Numbered from the stretch's first letter, positions 8,455-17,179 are shown. The stretch: 40,677 bases of DNA from Sinomonas gamaensis (GCF_005876955.1 NZ_SSCL01000023.1:1-40677), one strand, 5' to 3'. Notes: generated from the letters alone by a model not told the origin. A program made the numbers and translations.

Positions 8455-9356
8455 CAGCGGGCCCCTGCCGAGGCTGCTTGGGCGGCCTCCCGCTCGATGA
8501 GCTCGAGGAAGTGTGCGCGCATCCGCTCCGCGTCGGGCTCGAGGCCCGTGAAGATTCGGAAGGCGTCCACGGCCTGGCCGACGGCCATGCGACCGCCGTC
8601 GAGCACCCGACAGCCGGCCGCGCGCGCCTCGCGCACGAGCTCGGTCTCGATCGGCCGGTACACGATGTCCGCGACCCACTGCCGTGGATCGAGCAGCGAC
8701 GTGTCGAAGGGGGTCCCCGGATGCGCGGCCATTCCCGTCGGAGTGCAATGCACCACGCCGTCCGCCGCCTTGAGCAGCGAGGCGAGCTCCGCCGTCGTCC
8801 GCCCCTCGACCGACGCGCGCGGGAACATTGCGGCGAGTTCGGCGGCGCGGGTGGTGGCGCGAGCGGGGTCGACGTCGACAATGCTGAGCCGCTCGACGCC
8901 CGCCGCCAGCAGCGCGTAGGCGACGGCGGACCCGGCGCCGCCCGCCCCGAGTTGGACGACGTGGCCGAGCGCCGCCCCGGGAAGCCCTGCGCGGAAGGCG
9001 CTGAGGAACCCGGACCAGTCGGTGTTGTGGCCCACGGTGCGGCCGTCCTCGCGGATCACCACGGTGTTGACCGCGCCGAGGCGGGCGGCGTCGGCATCGA
9101 CCTCGTCGAGGTGCTCGATCACGAGCTGCTTGCAGGGGTGCGTGATGTTGAGGCCATTGAAGCCCAGATTCCGCGCGGCCCTGACGAGCTCGCCGACGTT
9201 CTCCGCCGCGAGGCCGAGGGCCGAGAGATCGATGGGACGGTAGAGGTACAGCAGGCCATGGGCCGTACCCTCGCGCTCGTGCATCGGTGGGGTGAGGGAT
9301 GGGGTGACGCCGTCGCCGATCAGGCCGATCAAGTACGACTCCGTTGTCAGGCTCAT
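8454..9356 (-). CDS. NAD-dependent quinate/shikimate dehydrogenase
   Basis: This 300-residue AroE-like protein oxidises shikimate (and probably quinate) to the 3-dehydro acid. The substrate motif is SLTPPMH at residues 20-26, the form typical of catabolic quinate/shikimate dehydrogenases, rather than the SxS of biosynthetic AroE. Catalytic Lys76 lies in NITHPCK and Asp113 in NTDWSGF. The Rossmann loop LGAGGAG (about 136-142) is followed by VDVDPAR, whose acidic residue points to NAD rather than NADP. The ATG at 9356 follows AGGAG. It is the first gene of the minus-strand pair with the dehydratase and is divergent from the LacI gene. Confidence 0.88.
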   Translation of the reverse strand: MSLTTESYLIGLIGDGVTPSLTPPMHEREGTAHGLLYLYRPIDLSALGLAAENVGELVRAARNLGFNGLNITHPCKQLVIEHLDEVDADAARLGAVNTVVIREDGRTVGHNTDWSGFLSAFRAGLPGAALGHVVQLGAGGAGSAVAYALLAAGVERLSIVDVDPARATTRAAELAAMFPRASVEGRTTAELASLLKAADGVVHCTPTGMAAHPGTPFDTSLLDPRQWVADIVYRPIETELVREARAAGCRVLDGGRMAVGQAVDAFRIFTGLEPDAERMRAHFLELIEREAAQAASAGAR

Positions 9357-9406
9357 GGGGGCTCCTGTGGCTCTCGAAGCGGGACCTGTGATCCACACTA
9401 CAGCAT

Positions 9407-9458
9407 TGTTGCTGCAACACGTTGACTCGTTGCAGAAACGATGTCACTATCAGATAGT
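9407..9458. promoter_or_regulatory. candidate LacI operators in the shikimate divergent promoter
   Basis: The gap between the dehydrogenase and the LacI gene holds a perfect dyad TGTTGCTGCAACA at 9407-9419. A second imperfect site, TCGTTGCAGAAACGA, lies at 9427-9441; both contain the half-site GTTGCAG or its complement. A third dyad, ACTATCAGATAGT, lies at 9446-9458 and may be part of a promoter or bind another protein. The location suits repression of both divergent transcripts by the LacI protein starting at 9516. Confidence 0.55.
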
Positions 9459-9515
9459 CGCTGTGATGACTGCCACAGCTTCAGCAGCACCGGACGCGCG
9501 AACGAGGAGGTTCCG

Positions 9516-10493
9516 ATGGCGACGATCGCCGAGATCGCCCAAGCGGCGGGGGTATCCAAGTCCACCGTCTCCCGTTCCTTCACGCGCCCCGAGTCGGTCA
9601 ACGCCGCCACCCGCGAGCACATCCTCACGGTGGCCGCCCAGCTCGGCTACACGCCCACCCCCGCGAAGGCCGAGGCCACCGGAACGATCGCACTGTTCGT
9701 CCCAGACATCGCAAACCCCTACTACCCGCCGCTCGTCAAGGCCCTCCAGGCCGCCTGCCGCCGCCAGTCGCTCTCGCTGCTCGTCGTTGACGGCGAGGAC
9801 GATCCGGAGGCGGACGCCGAAGAGCTGGAGCGCATCATCGGACGCGTCGACGGCGCCATCGTCTTTGCTCCTCGCATGGACGCCGAGCGCCTCAAGGCCC
9901 TCGACGCCGTCTCGCCCGTGGTGCTCATCAACCATGTCGCCGAGGACCTTCCCGCGGTCATCCTGTCCGCACCGGAAGGTGCCCGCCAGGCCGTCGAGCA
10001 CCTCGCCGCGCTTGGCCACCGGTCCATCGCGTACCTCGCGAGCTGGGAGGACAACTACTCGAGCCGCGTGCGTCTCGCGGCCGCCGAGGAGGCCGCGGAC
10101 TACCACGGAGTCACGCTTGTGGTCCTCACCCACGCGGAGCCGACGTACGCGGCGGGCGTCCGCGCGGCGGACCTCGTCCTCGCCGAACCCGTCACTGCCG
10201 TCATCGCGCACAACGACCTGATGGCCTTCGGCTGCCTCAACCGCCTCGAAGATCGGGGAGTCAAGGGCGGCGTCGAGGTGAGCGTCATCGGCTTCGACGA
10301 CATCTGGCTCGCGTCCACCACTCGCCCCTCGCTCACCACCGTCAACACGCCCTACGAACGGGGGGCCGCCGTCGCTCTCCGCCTGCTCACCGAGCGGATC
10401 GCAGACCCAGCACGTCCGGCGAGCACGGTCCACCTCTCCGGCGACCTCATCGTCCGGAACAGCACTGCGCCCGCCCCCTCCCTCGTGAAGTAA
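9516..10493 (+). CDS. LacI-family regulator of shikimate/quinate catabolism
   Basis: This 325-residue regulator begins directly with the LacI headpiece (ATIAEIAQAAGVSKSTVSRS) and continues into a binding-protein-type effector domain ending with FDDIWLASTTRPSLTTV, the usual LacI C-terminal signature. ATG 9516 follows GAGGAGG; the longer in-frame start at 9441 lies within the operator region and adds unrelated sequence. It is divergent from the dehydrogenase/dehydratase pair and 52 bases upstream of the permease. The inducer is probably shikimate, quinate or a dehydro derivative, inferred from neighbours. Confidence 0.88.
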   Translation: MATIAEIAQAAGVSKSTVSRSFTRPESVNAATREHILTVAAQLGYTPTPAKAEATGTIALFVPDIANPYYPPLVKALQAACRRQSLSLLVVDGEDDPEADAEELERIIGRVDGAIVFAPRMDAERLKALDAVSPVVLINHVAEDLPAVILSAPEGARQAVEHLAALGHRSIAYLASWEDNYSSRVRLAAAEEAADYHGVTLVVLTHAEPTYAAGVRAADLVLAEPVTAVIAHNDLMAFGCLNRLEDRGVKGGVEVSVIGFDDIWLASTTRPSLTTVNTPYERGAAVALRLLTERIADPARPASTVHLSGDLIVRNSTAPAPSLVK

Positions 10494-10545
10494 CCCCTCA
10501 ACCCCTTTCACCCACTCCACCCATTCGCACGAAAGGCGAGAGCTC

Positions 10546-11898
10546 ATGGCCGAGTTCAGCGGCATTGTCGATCCCGACGTCAAAACGCCCGAGGAGCAGG
10601 CGCGGCGCCTGCGCCGCGCCAAGAAGGCCGCGCTCGCTGCCTTCCTCGGCGGCGCGCTCGAGTACTACGACTTCTTCGTCTACGCGACAGCGGCGTCGCT
10701 CGTGTTCTCGAAGATCTTCTTCCCCTCGGGCAACCCCACGATTGCCCTCATCTCCTCGTTCGCGACATTCGGTGTCGCATACGTGGCGCGGCCGTTCGGC
10801 GCGCTGTTCTTCGGCCACCTCGGGGACAGGATCGGTCGCAAGAACACGCTCGTGCTCACCCTCGTGCTGATGGGCGCCTCAACATTCCTCATCGGTGTGC
10901 TGCCGGACTTCCACGCCGCCGGCTACATCGCTCCGATCCTGCTCGTAGTGCTGCGCCTCATGCAGGGGCTCTCCGCGGGTGCGGAGACGGCGGGCGCCTC
11001 GGCGCTGACCATGGAGGAGTCCCCGGTGGGGCGGCGGGCGTTCTTCCCCTCGTTCTCGATGAGCGGCATTTCGACGGGCATCGTGCTCGCGTCCCTCGTG
11101 TTCCTTCCCGTCGCCTCGATGAGCGAGGCGGACCGCCTCCTCTGGGGCTGGCGCATCCCGTTCTGGAGCTCGATCGTGGTGCTCGTCGTCGCGTATCTCG
11201 TGCGCCGTTCACTTGAGGAGCCGGAGATCTTCGAGGAGAAGGCTGAGCACAACGACCTCGTCAAGCTGCCGGTCGCCGAGATGTTCCGCACGCACACGCC
11301 GCAGTTCCTCCAGGTCGCCCTGATGTCCTTCGAGACCGTGACGAACACGTTCATGCAGTCCTTCGGCCTCGCCTACGCCGTCTCGGTGGGCGTCCCAGCA
11401 TCGACCATGCTGTGGGTGAGCGTCGTGGGCAACGTCGTCGCGATCGGGACCCAGCCGCTCGCCGCGTACCTCGCCGACAAGTTCGGCCGCAAGCCCCTCT
11501 TCATCAGTGGCGTACTCGGTTCGGGCGCTCTGATCTTCGTCTACTTCTCGTCGATTTCCACGCAGAACATCCCGCTCATCTTCCTCACGAGCACGCTCAT
11601 CACGGCTGGCACGTACGCCATGTCCAATGCGATCTACCCGGCCTGGTTCGCTGAGCTGTTCAACGTCCGCGTCCGCTACTCGGGCATGGCGATCGGCCTG
11701 CAGATCGGCATCCTCTGCGCCGGCTTCACGCCGCTCCTCGGCACGGCCCTCGTGGGCGGCATTCCGGCCAACTGGGGTCCGGCGGCCTGGATCGTTGCCG
11801 GGTCCTCCGTCCTGGCCCTCATCGGCGCCCTGTGGGGACGCGAGACGTTCCGGACCCCGATCCACGAGCTCGGCAACAAGGTGCGCGGCTCGAAGTAG
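10546..11898 (+). CDS. MHS-type MFS permease, probable shikimate/quinate importer
   Basis: This 450-residue proton symporter of the metabolite:H+ symporter branch has about 12 membrane segments. It has the opening GGALEYYDFFVYATAASLVF, the loop FGHLGDRIGRKNTL and the stretch GAETAGASALTMEESPVGRR. These are features of ShiA/ProP/KgtP-like carriers. The ATG follows GAAAGGCGAGAG. Its place next to a shikimate regulator, dehydrogenase and dehydratase makes shikimate or quinate the likely substrate, but sequence alone does not fix this. Transcription probably ends at the hairpin at 11915-11946. Confidence 0.85.
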   Translation: MAEFSGIVDPDVKTPEEQARRLRRAKKAALAAFLGGALEYYDFFVYATAASLVFSKIFFPSGNPTIALISSFATFGVAYVARPFGALFFGHLGDRIGRKNTLVLTLVLMGASTFLIGVLPDFHAAGYIAPILLVVLRLMQGLSAGAETAGASALTMEESPVGRRAFFPSFSMSGISTGIVLASLVFLPVASMSEADRLLWGWRIPFWSSIVVLVVAYLVRRSLEEPEIFEEKAEHNDLVKLPVAEMFRTHTPQFLQVALMSFETVTNTFMQSFGLAYAVSVGVPASTMLWVSVVGNVVAIGTQPLAAYLADKFGRKPLFISGVLGSGALIFVYFSSISTQNIPLIFLTSTLITAGTYAMSNAIYPAWFAELFNVRVRYSGMAIGLQIGILCAGFTPLLGTALVGGIPANWGPAAWIVAGSSVLALIGALWGRETFRTPIHELGNKVRGSK

Positions 11899-11914
11899 GG
11901 ACTCTGGCGCGTGA

Positions 11915-11946
11915 GGACCCCTCAACCGGCACCGGTTGAGGGGTCC
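11915..11946. terminator. strong hairpin between convergent genes
   Basis: Two perfectly complementary 15-base arms (GGACCCCTCAACCGG at 11915-11929 and its complement at 11932-11946) flank a two-base gap. The hairpin lies between the permease stop at 11898 and the convergent DUF779 stop at 11956, so it can serve both strands. There is no U-tract, as is common in high-GC actinobacteria. Confidence 0.85.
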
Positions 11947-11955
11947 CTGCCGTCT

Positions 11956-12345
11956 CTAGGGGATGTCCAGGATCTCGCTCCGGATGAGGAACCGCTTGCC
12001 CTCCGGCGCCTCGAGGGAGAAGCCGCTCCCCCGGCCGTCCACCACATCGACCGTCAGGTGAGTGTGGGACCAGTACGCAAACTGCTCCCTCGACATCCAG
12101 AAGCCCAGCTCACCCCGCCCAGGGAGGTCGAAGACGCCCAGGAGGACGTCGGCGTCGCCGGTCAGGAACTCCCCGGTGGGGTAGCACATGGGCGCCGAGC
12201 CGTCGCAGCACCCGCCGGACTGGTGGAACATGAGGGGGCCGTGCCGCTCCCAGAGCGTGTCGAGGAGCGTCACGGCCGGGCCCGTCAGCGCGACCCGCGA
12301 GAACTCCTCCCCGGGCCGCACCGATCGGGCTGCCAGAGCTTCCAT
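11956..12345 (-). CDS. DUF779 domain protein
   Basis: This is a 129-residue protein with the DUF779 core, including the Cys-rich HQSGGCCDGSAPMCYPTGEF at about residues 41-60. DUF779 proteins are commonly encoded beside aldehyde and alcohol dehydrogenases, as here, but have no established biochemical role. The conserved Cys cluster suggests metal binding or redox function (inference). The ATG at 12345 overlaps the alcohol dehydrogenase stop as ATGA, so it is the last gene of the ALDH-ADH-DUF779 unit. Confidence 0.85.
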   Translation of the reverse strand: MEALAARSVRPGEEFSRVALTGPAVTLLDTLWERHGPLMFHQSGGCCDGSAPMCYPTGEFLTGDADVLLGVFDLPGRGELGFWMSREQFAYWSHTHLTVDVVDGRGSGFSLEAPEGKRFLIRSEILDIP

Positions 12346-13379
12346 CAGTACTTGATGACCACGCGGCCGTCGATCTTGGCGTGGTGCATCTCGTCGAACA
12401 CCTGATTGATCTCCGCAAGGCCGCGCGTGTGGAACGTCGGATGGATGAGGCCGCGGGCGTAGAAGTCCAGGGCCTCCACCATGTCCTGGCGGGTGCCGAC
12501 GATGGAGCCGCGGATCGTGAGGCCCTTGAGCACGATGTCGAAGATGGGCGCCGGGAAGTCGCCCGGCGGGAGGCCATTGAAGACGATCGTTCCGCCGCGG
12601 CGGGTCATCCCGATGGCTTGGCCGAACGCGGCGGGGTGGACGGCGGTGACGAGGACGCCGTGCACCCCTCCCGTCGCTGCTTGGATGGCCGACGCCGGAT
12701 CCTCGGCAAACGCATTGACCGTCACCTCTGCGCCGTGCTTGCGGGCGAGGGCGAGCTTTTCGTCGGCAACGTCGACCGCGGCGACCCGCATGCCCATCGC
12801 GACGGCGTACTGCACCGCAATGTGCCCGAGCCCGCCGATGCCGGAGATGACGACCCACTCCCCCGGCCGGACCTCCGTCTGCTTGAGCCCCTTGTACACG
12901 GTGACGCCCGCGCACAGGACCGGCGCGATCTCGTACGGGTCCGCGCCGTCCGGGATGCGGGCGGCGAACTTCGCGTCAACGAGCATGAACTGCCCGAACG
13001 AGCCGTCCACGCTGTACCCGCCGTTCTGCTGCGACTCGCACAGGGTCTCCCAGCCAGTCCGGCAGAACTCGCACGTCCCGCACGCGCTCCAGAGCCAGGC
13101 GTTGCCGATGAGATCGCCGACTGACAGGTCCGTCACTCCCTCGCCGACCTCGACGACGGTACCGACGCCCTCGTGACCGGGAACAAGCGGGAGCTTCGGC
13201 TTGACGGGCCAGTCTCCTTGCGCCGCATGAAGGTCGGTGTGGCAGACGCCGCTCGCGATGAGCTTCACGAGGACTTGGCCGGGCCCGGGCCTCGGGATCT
13301 CGAGCTCGTCGACGGTGAGTTCGTCGCCGAAGGTGTGGACAACGGCGGCCTTGAAGGTCTCGGGAAGAGTGCTGCTCAT
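12345..13379 (-). CDS. adhP: zinc-dependent alcohol dehydrogenase
   Basis: This 344-residue medium-chain dehydrogenase oxidises primary alcohols to aldehydes with NAD. Catalytic zinc residues are C46 (GVCHTD), H69-E70 (PGHEGVG) and C156; structural zinc residues are C100, C103, C106 and C114. The Rossmann loop GIGGLGHIAVQYA follows. I choose ATG 13379 because AAAGGAG is correctly spaced from it; ATG 13385 would be too close. It resembles AdhP-type ethanol dehydrogenases. It lies after the aldehyde dehydrogenase in one direction, separated by a hairpin, so ethanol or another short alcohol could be carried to the acid. Confidence 0.9.
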   Translation of the reverse strand: MSSTLPETFKAAVVHTFGDELTVDELEIPRPGPGQVLVKLIASGVCHTDLHAAQGDWPVKPKLPLVPGHEGVGTVVEVGEGVTDLSVGDLIGNAWLWSACGTCEFCRTGWETLCESQQNGGYSVDGSFGQFMLVDAKFAARIPDGADPYEIAPVLCAGVTVYKGLKQTEVRPGEWVVISGIGGLGHIAVQYAVAMGMRVAAVDVADEKLALARKHGAEVTVNAFAEDPASAIQAATGGVHGVLVTAVHPAAFGQAIGMTRRGGTIVFNGLPPGDFPAPIFDIVLKGLTIRGSIVGTRQDMVEALDFYARGLIHPTFHTRGLAEINQVFDEMHHAKIDGRVVIKY

Positions 13380-13424
13380 GGTCATGCTCCTTTGCATTGA
13401 TTCCGGTGAGGCAAGAGAAGGCGA

Positions 13425-13460
13425 GACGGGCGACGGCGGCGAGCACCGCCGTCGCCCGTC
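13425..13460 (-). terminator. intercistronic hairpin between ALDH and ADH genes
   Basis: The arms GACGGGCGACGGCGG (13425-13439) and its exact complement (13446-13460) enclose a six-base loop. It lies in the 111-base gap after the aldehyde dehydrogenase stop and before the ADH start. It could partly terminate or stabilise the upstream mRNA, giving more ALDH than ADH. Confidence 0.7.
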
Positions 13461-13490
13461 CCCGCCCGGGTGTGGGGCTGGCTGGCGGGC

Positions 13491-15014
13491 CTAGAAGAAG
13501 CCGAGCTTGTTCTCGCTGTAGCTGACCAGAAGGTTCTTGGTCTGCTGGTAGTGCTCGAGCATCATGAGGTGAGTCTCGCGGCCGATGCCGGAGGACTTGT
13601 AGCCGCCGAATGCGGCGTGCGCGGGGTAGGCGTGGTAGTTGTTCACCCACACGCGTCCGGCCTGGATCTCCCGGCCCGCGCGGTAGGCGGTGTTGCCGTC
13701 GCGGCTCCAGACGCCGGCGCCGAGGCCGTAGAGGGTGTCGTTGGCGATCTCGAGCGCCTCGTCATAGTCGGCGAACTTCGCCACCGAGACCACGGGGCCG
13801 AAGATCTCCTCCTGGAAGATGCGCATGGTGTTGTTGCCCTCGAAGATGGTGGGCTCGACGTAGAAGCCGCCCGCGAGGTCGCCGGGGAGCTCGGCGCGCT
13901 TGCCGCCGGTGAGGACCCTCGCGCCCTCTGCCTTGCCGATCTCGATGTAGGAGAGGATCTTCTCGAGCTGGTCGTTGGAGGCCTGCGCACCAATCATGGT
14001 CTCGGTGTCCAGCGGGTTGCCCTGCTTGATCTTCTGGGTGCGCTCTACGACGTCGCCGAGGAACTTCTCGTAGATGTCCTCCTGGATCAGGGCGCGCGAG
14101 GGGCAGGTGCAGACCTCGCCCTGATTCAGCGCGAAGAGAGTGAAGCCCTCCTGGGCCTTGTCGTAGAAGGCGTCCTCGGCCGCGGCGATGTCATTGAAGA
14201 AGATGTTCGGGCTCTTCCCGCCGAGCTCGAGCGTGACCGGGATGAGGTTCTGCGAGGCGTACTGCATGATGAGGCGGCCGGTGGTCGTCTCGCCCGTGAA
14301 CGCGATCTTGCGGATGCGCGGGCTCGACGCGAGGGGCTTGCCCGCCTCTACACCGAAGCCGTTGACGATGTTCAGCACGCCGCCCGGGAGGAGGTCTTGG
14401 ATCAGCTCGGCGAGGACGAGCACACTGGCCGGGGTCTGCTCGGCAGGCTTGAGGACGACGGCATTGCCCGCCGCGAGCGCGGGGGCCAGCTTCCACGTGG
14501 CCATCAGGAGGGGGAAGTTCCACGGGATGATCTGCCCGACGACGCCGAGCGGCTCGTGGAAGTGGTACGCGGTCGTGGTCTCGTCGATCTGGGAGAGCGA
14601 GCCCTCCTGGGCGCGGATCGCCCCCGCGTAGTAGCGGAAGTGGTCGACGGCTAGCGGCAGGTCGGCGGCGAGGGTCTCGCGTACGGGCTTGCCGTTGTCC
14701 CACGTCTCGGCGACCGCGAGCAGTTCGAGATTCTCCTCGATCCGGTCCGCGATCCGGTGCAGGACCAGCGCCCGCTCCGCGACACTCGTCTTGCCCCAGC
14801 CCGGAGCGGCCTTGTGCGCGGCATCGAGGGCGAGCTCGATGTCCGCGGCCTGGGAGCGCGGGATCTCGCAGAACACCTTCCCCGTGACGGGGGTGATGTT
14901 CTCGAAGTACTGGCCCCCGACCGGGGCGACCCACTCGCCGCCGATGAAGTTCTCGTACCGGTCCTTGAAGGCGACCTTGCTGCCCTCGGTACCCGGCTGT
15001 GCGTAGACGGTCAT
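13491..15014 (-). CDS. NAD-dependent aldehyde dehydrogenase (acetaldehyde/short-chain type)
   Basis: This 507-residue member of the ALDH superfamily has N166 in IIPWNF, catalytic base E263 in [10 protein letters not shown] and nucleophile C302 in [11 protein letters not shown]. The second cysteine at 304 is typical of ExaC/AldA-like acetaldehyde dehydrogenases. ATG 15014 follows AAAGGAG by eight bases; the long in-frame upstream extension to 15245 crosses the promoter and is not coding. It is the first gene of the minus-strand unit with adhP and the DUF779 gene. The paired direct repeats at 15140-15182 sit just upstream and are candidate control sites. Confidence 0.9.
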   Translation of the reverse strand: MTVYAQPGTEGSKVAFKDRYENFIGGEWVAPVGGQYFENITPVTGKVFCEIPRSQAADIELALDAAHKAAPGWGKTSVAERALVLHRIADRIEENLELLAVAETWDNGKPVRETLAADLPLAVDHFRYYAGAIRAQEGSLSQIDETTTAYHFHEPLGVVGQIIPWNFPLLMATWKLAPALAAGNAVVLKPAEQTPASVLVLAELIQDLLPGGVLNIVNGFGVEAGKPLASSPRIRKIAFTGETTTGRLIMQYASQNLIPVTLELGGKSPNIFFNDIAAAEDAFYDKAQEGFTLFALNQGEVCTCPSRALIQEDIYEKFLGDVVERTQKIKQGNPLDTETMIGAQASNDQLEKILSYIEIGKAEGARVLTGGKRAELPGDLAGGFYVEPTIFEGNNTMRIFQEEIFGPVVSVAKFADYDEALEIANDTLYGLGAGVWSRDGNTAYRAGREIQAGRVWVNNYHAYPAHAAFGGYKSSGIGRETHLMMLEHYQQTKNLLVSYSENKLGFF

Positions 15015-15139
15015 GGCGAAACTCCTTTGTCTCTGGTTCCCCTGTGCGGGGGCCGGTGGTGCCGGCGTTGCGATGAGCGTAGGAGTGCGTGGGTTGCGGC
15101 TTGGTTGCAGGAGCCCCGCTTCGGGCGAGCACCGCCGTC

Positions 15140-15182
15140 GTACCTGAAATGCCTCCAGACGGACGTATCTGTACCCGAGACG
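15140..15182. promoter_or_regulatory. paired direct repeats upstream of the ALDH operon
   Basis: GTACCTGAAATGCC at 15140-15153 and GTACCCGAGACG at 15171-15182 are related direct repeats 31 bases apart, close to three helical turns. The same arrangement with 32-base spacing appears at 20663-20711. The position suggests binding of a regulator of the alcohol/aldehyde genes. No regulator gene for this operon lies next to it. Confidence 0.5.
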
Positions 15183-15214
15183 AATGGAGGGGGACGTGAC
15201 GCTGGATGAATTCT

Positions 15215-15232
15215 TGACGCAACGCTGCGTCA
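15215..15232. promoter_or_regulatory. 18-base dyad upstream of the sulfonate-type operon
   Basis: TGACGCA at 15215-15221 and TGCGTCA at 15226-15232 form a perfect inverted repeat with a four-base centre, followed at once by the AT-rich run ATATATTT. The TTGACG that overlaps the left arm could be a -35 box, but nothing suitable lies 16-18 bases after it. I read it as a probable operator for the genes at 15368-20348. Confidence 0.45.
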
Positions 15233-15367
15233 TATATTTCCCCACGTTCAGCTGTTTCCCTTTTTGACCTCTGCCCTTCTGCCCTCGTCTCCATGCCGCT
15301 TAGATAGACGAACCGGCGGATACCGAATAAGTCCCCGGCGAAAAGGAAAAGGTCCAAGGAGACAGCC

Positions 15368-16381
15368 ATGAAAGTCATTTCGTCGATTGCGAGTGCGGCC
15401 GCAGCCGTCTTCATCGCCGTGGCGGCCTCCGGTTGTGCGGGGACGGCCGGCGCGGCCTCTCAGCCGGCGAATCAGGTCACGGAACTGCGCTACCAAGGCT
15501 CCGCGAACAACGTGACGCTGCCCGAACTCGCCGAGGACCTCGGCTACCTCGGGAACGTCAAGCTGAAATGGGTCGGCAATACAACGAGCGGACCGCAGGA
15601 TATCCAATCCGCGGCCACGGGGCAGACGGATTTCGGCGGCGCGTTCGCGGGCGCGGTGGTCAAACTCGTCGAGGCCGGGGCGCCCGTCAAGGCGGTCGTG
15701 AATTACTACGGCGAGGACGAGAAGACGTTCAGCGGCTTCTATGTCAAGAACGACAGCCCCATCCGCGGGCCTCGAGACTTTATCGGCAAGAAGGTCGCCG
15801 TCAACACCCTTGGTGCCCATTCCGAGGCCGTCATCGACACGTGGCTCGAGAAGAACAGCCTTACCCCGGACGAGATCAAGCAGGTACAGCTCGTCGTCCT
15901 CCCGCCGAACGACACGGAAGAGGCGATCCGCCGCGGCCAAGTCGACGTCGGATCGCTGAGCGGCGTCCTCCAGGACAATGCGATCGCAGCCGGCGGCCTC
16001 CGCTCGCTGTTCAGCGATTACGGGCTCTTCGGGGCCTTCGCCGGCGGACAATATGTGTTCCGCACCGATTTCCTCGCCCAGAATCCGGATACCGTCAAGA
16101 CCTTCACCACGGGGGTGGCCAAGGCCATCGAATGGGAGCGGACCACGCCCCGCGACCAGGTGATCCAGCGATTCACCCAGATCATCGAGAAGCGCAACCG
16201 GGGCGAAAGCACAAAGAACCTCCAGTACTGGAAGAGCGTGGGAGTGCCCAACGCCGGAATCATTTCCGACACCGATTTCTCCCGCTGGCAGAAATGGCTC
16301 AACGAAACGGGAATTGTGAACGGGCAGCTCACCCCGTCCAAGTACTACACGAACGAATTCAACGCCCTCGCGAAAGGATGA
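15368..16381 (+). CDS. sulfonate/nitrate-type ABC transporter substrate-binding lipoprotein
   Basis: This 337-residue exported protein has a hydrophobic signal and a lipobox VAASGC with the lipidated Cys at 23. The mature part follows the SsuA/TauA/NrtA fold: a ligand-site stretch TSGPQDIQSAATGQTDFGG, then FIGKKVAVNTLGAHSEAVI. The ATG is preceded by AAGGAGACAGCC. With the ATPase and permease that follow it makes a complete importer. Downstream dioxygenase and monooxygenase genes favour an organosulfur compound as substrate; the family also includes nitrate and pyrimidine-precursor binders. Confidence 0.87.
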   Translation: MKVISSIASAAAAVFIAVAASGCAGTAGAASQPANQVTELRYQGSANNVTLPELAEDLGYLGNVKLKWVGNTTSGPQDIQSAATGQTDFGGAFAGAVVKLVEAGAPVKAVVNYYGEDEKTFSGFYVKNDSPIRGPRDFIGKKVAVNTLGAHSEAVIDTWLEKNSLTPDEIKQVQLVVLPPNDTEEAIRRGQVDVGSLSGVLQDNAIAAGGLRSLFSDYGLFGAFAGGQYVFRTDFLAQNPDTVKTFTTGVAKAIEWERTTPRDQVIQRFTQIIEKRNRGESTKNLQYWKSVGVPNAGIISDTDFSRWQKWLNETGIVNGQLTPSKYYTNEFNALAKG

Positions 16382-16384
16382 CGC

Positions 16385-17179
16385 ATGACGCCGAAAATCA
16401 GCCTCCGCGACGTCGGCCAGAAATTCACGGTCCGGGGCGGCGGGACGTTGACCGCGCTCGACGGCCTCACTCTGGATGTCCGTGACGGCGAATTCCTCAC
16501 CCTCGTCGGCCCGAGCGGTTCCGGCAAGACCACGCTCCTCGATTTGCTCGCAGGCCTCACCAAACCGACATTCGGCGAGGTTCTCGTCAACGGAAAGCCG
16601 GTCACGGGCCCGGGACCGGACAGGGCGGTCGTCTTCCAGCAGTACGCCCTTTTCCCGTGGCGCACGGCATCGCAGAATGTCTCGATCGGGCTCGAAGGAA
16701 CTGGGCTCAGCAAGCGCGAACGCGCCGAGAAGGCCAGCCATTATCTGGGCCTCGTGGGCCTTTCGGGTTTCGAGGACCGCTACCCGCACGAGCTCTCGGG
16801 CGGCATGAAGCAGCGCGTCGCGATCGCCCGGAGCCTCGCCTACGAGCCAGACGTCCTCCTGATGGACGAGCCGTTCGCTGCCCTCGATGCCCAGACCCGC
16901 GAGCAGCTTCAGGGCGAACTGCTGCGCATCTGGCGGGCTACAGGCAAGACGATCGTCTTCATCACCCATGGCATTGAGGAGGCGGTTTACCTCGGACAGC
17001 GGGTCGCCGTCCTGAGCTCCCGCCCAGGGCGGCTCAAGGCCGTGGTGGACATCCACCTTCCGGAGTACGACGACGAAGCGGACATCCGCTCGCACCCCGC
17101 CTTCGTCGACTACCGCCACCGCGTCTGGAACCTCCTGCACGACGAGGTTCGCCGCACGGCAGAAAGGATCCCCGCCTGA
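16385..17179 (+). CDS. sulfonate/nitrate-type ABC transporter ATPase
   Basis: This is a 264-residue nucleotide-binding subunit with Walker A GPSGSGKT (residues 42-49), signature LSGGMKQR (137-144), Walker B VLLMDEP with D161-E162, and the switch histidine in FITHG. It resembles SsuB/TauB. It starts three bases after the binding protein stop and its final base overlaps the permease start, so the three transporter genes form one transcription unit. Confidence 0.9.
   Translation: MTPKISLRDVGQKFTVRGGGTLTALDGLTLDVRDGEFLTLVGPSGSGKTTLLDLLAGLTKPTFGEVLVNGKPVTGPGPDRAVVFQQYALFPWRTASQNVSIGLEGTGLSKRERAEKASHYLGLVGLSGFEDRYPHELSGGMKQRVAIARSLAYEPDVLLMDEPFAALDAQTREQLQGELLRIWRATGKTIVFITHGIEEAVYLGQRVAVLSSRPGRLKAVVDIHLPEYDDEADIRSHPAFVDYRHRVWNLLHDEVRRTAERIPA

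Larger units (their letters stand above)
15015..15367. other. divergent intergenic region, ALDH operon versus sulfonate operon
   Basis: This 353-base stretch contains no supportable gene. It holds the ALDH ribosome site (15021-15027, minus strand), two direct repeats at 15140 and 15171, a dyad at 15215-15232 and, at its right end, the AAGGAG ribosome site for the ABC binding protein. Both divergent promoters must lie here, but I could not place -10 and -35 boxes with confidence. Confidence 0.7.

Noticed and set aside
6595-9447. A single 950-residue minus-strand reading frame
   Set aside because: Only the part from ATG 8454 matches the dehydratase; the upstream half is an Arg-rich out-of-frame shadow of the dehydrogenase gene.
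15171-15176. GGGTAC on the minus strand as a SigB/SigF-type -10 box
   Set aside because: No GTTT-like -35 lies at the right distance upstream, so I read the sequence as part of the direct repeats instead.
15248-17140. 630-residue minus-strand open frame
   Set aside because: It runs antisense to the binding protein and ATPase genes, both of which have clear family motifs, and has no recognisable domain.
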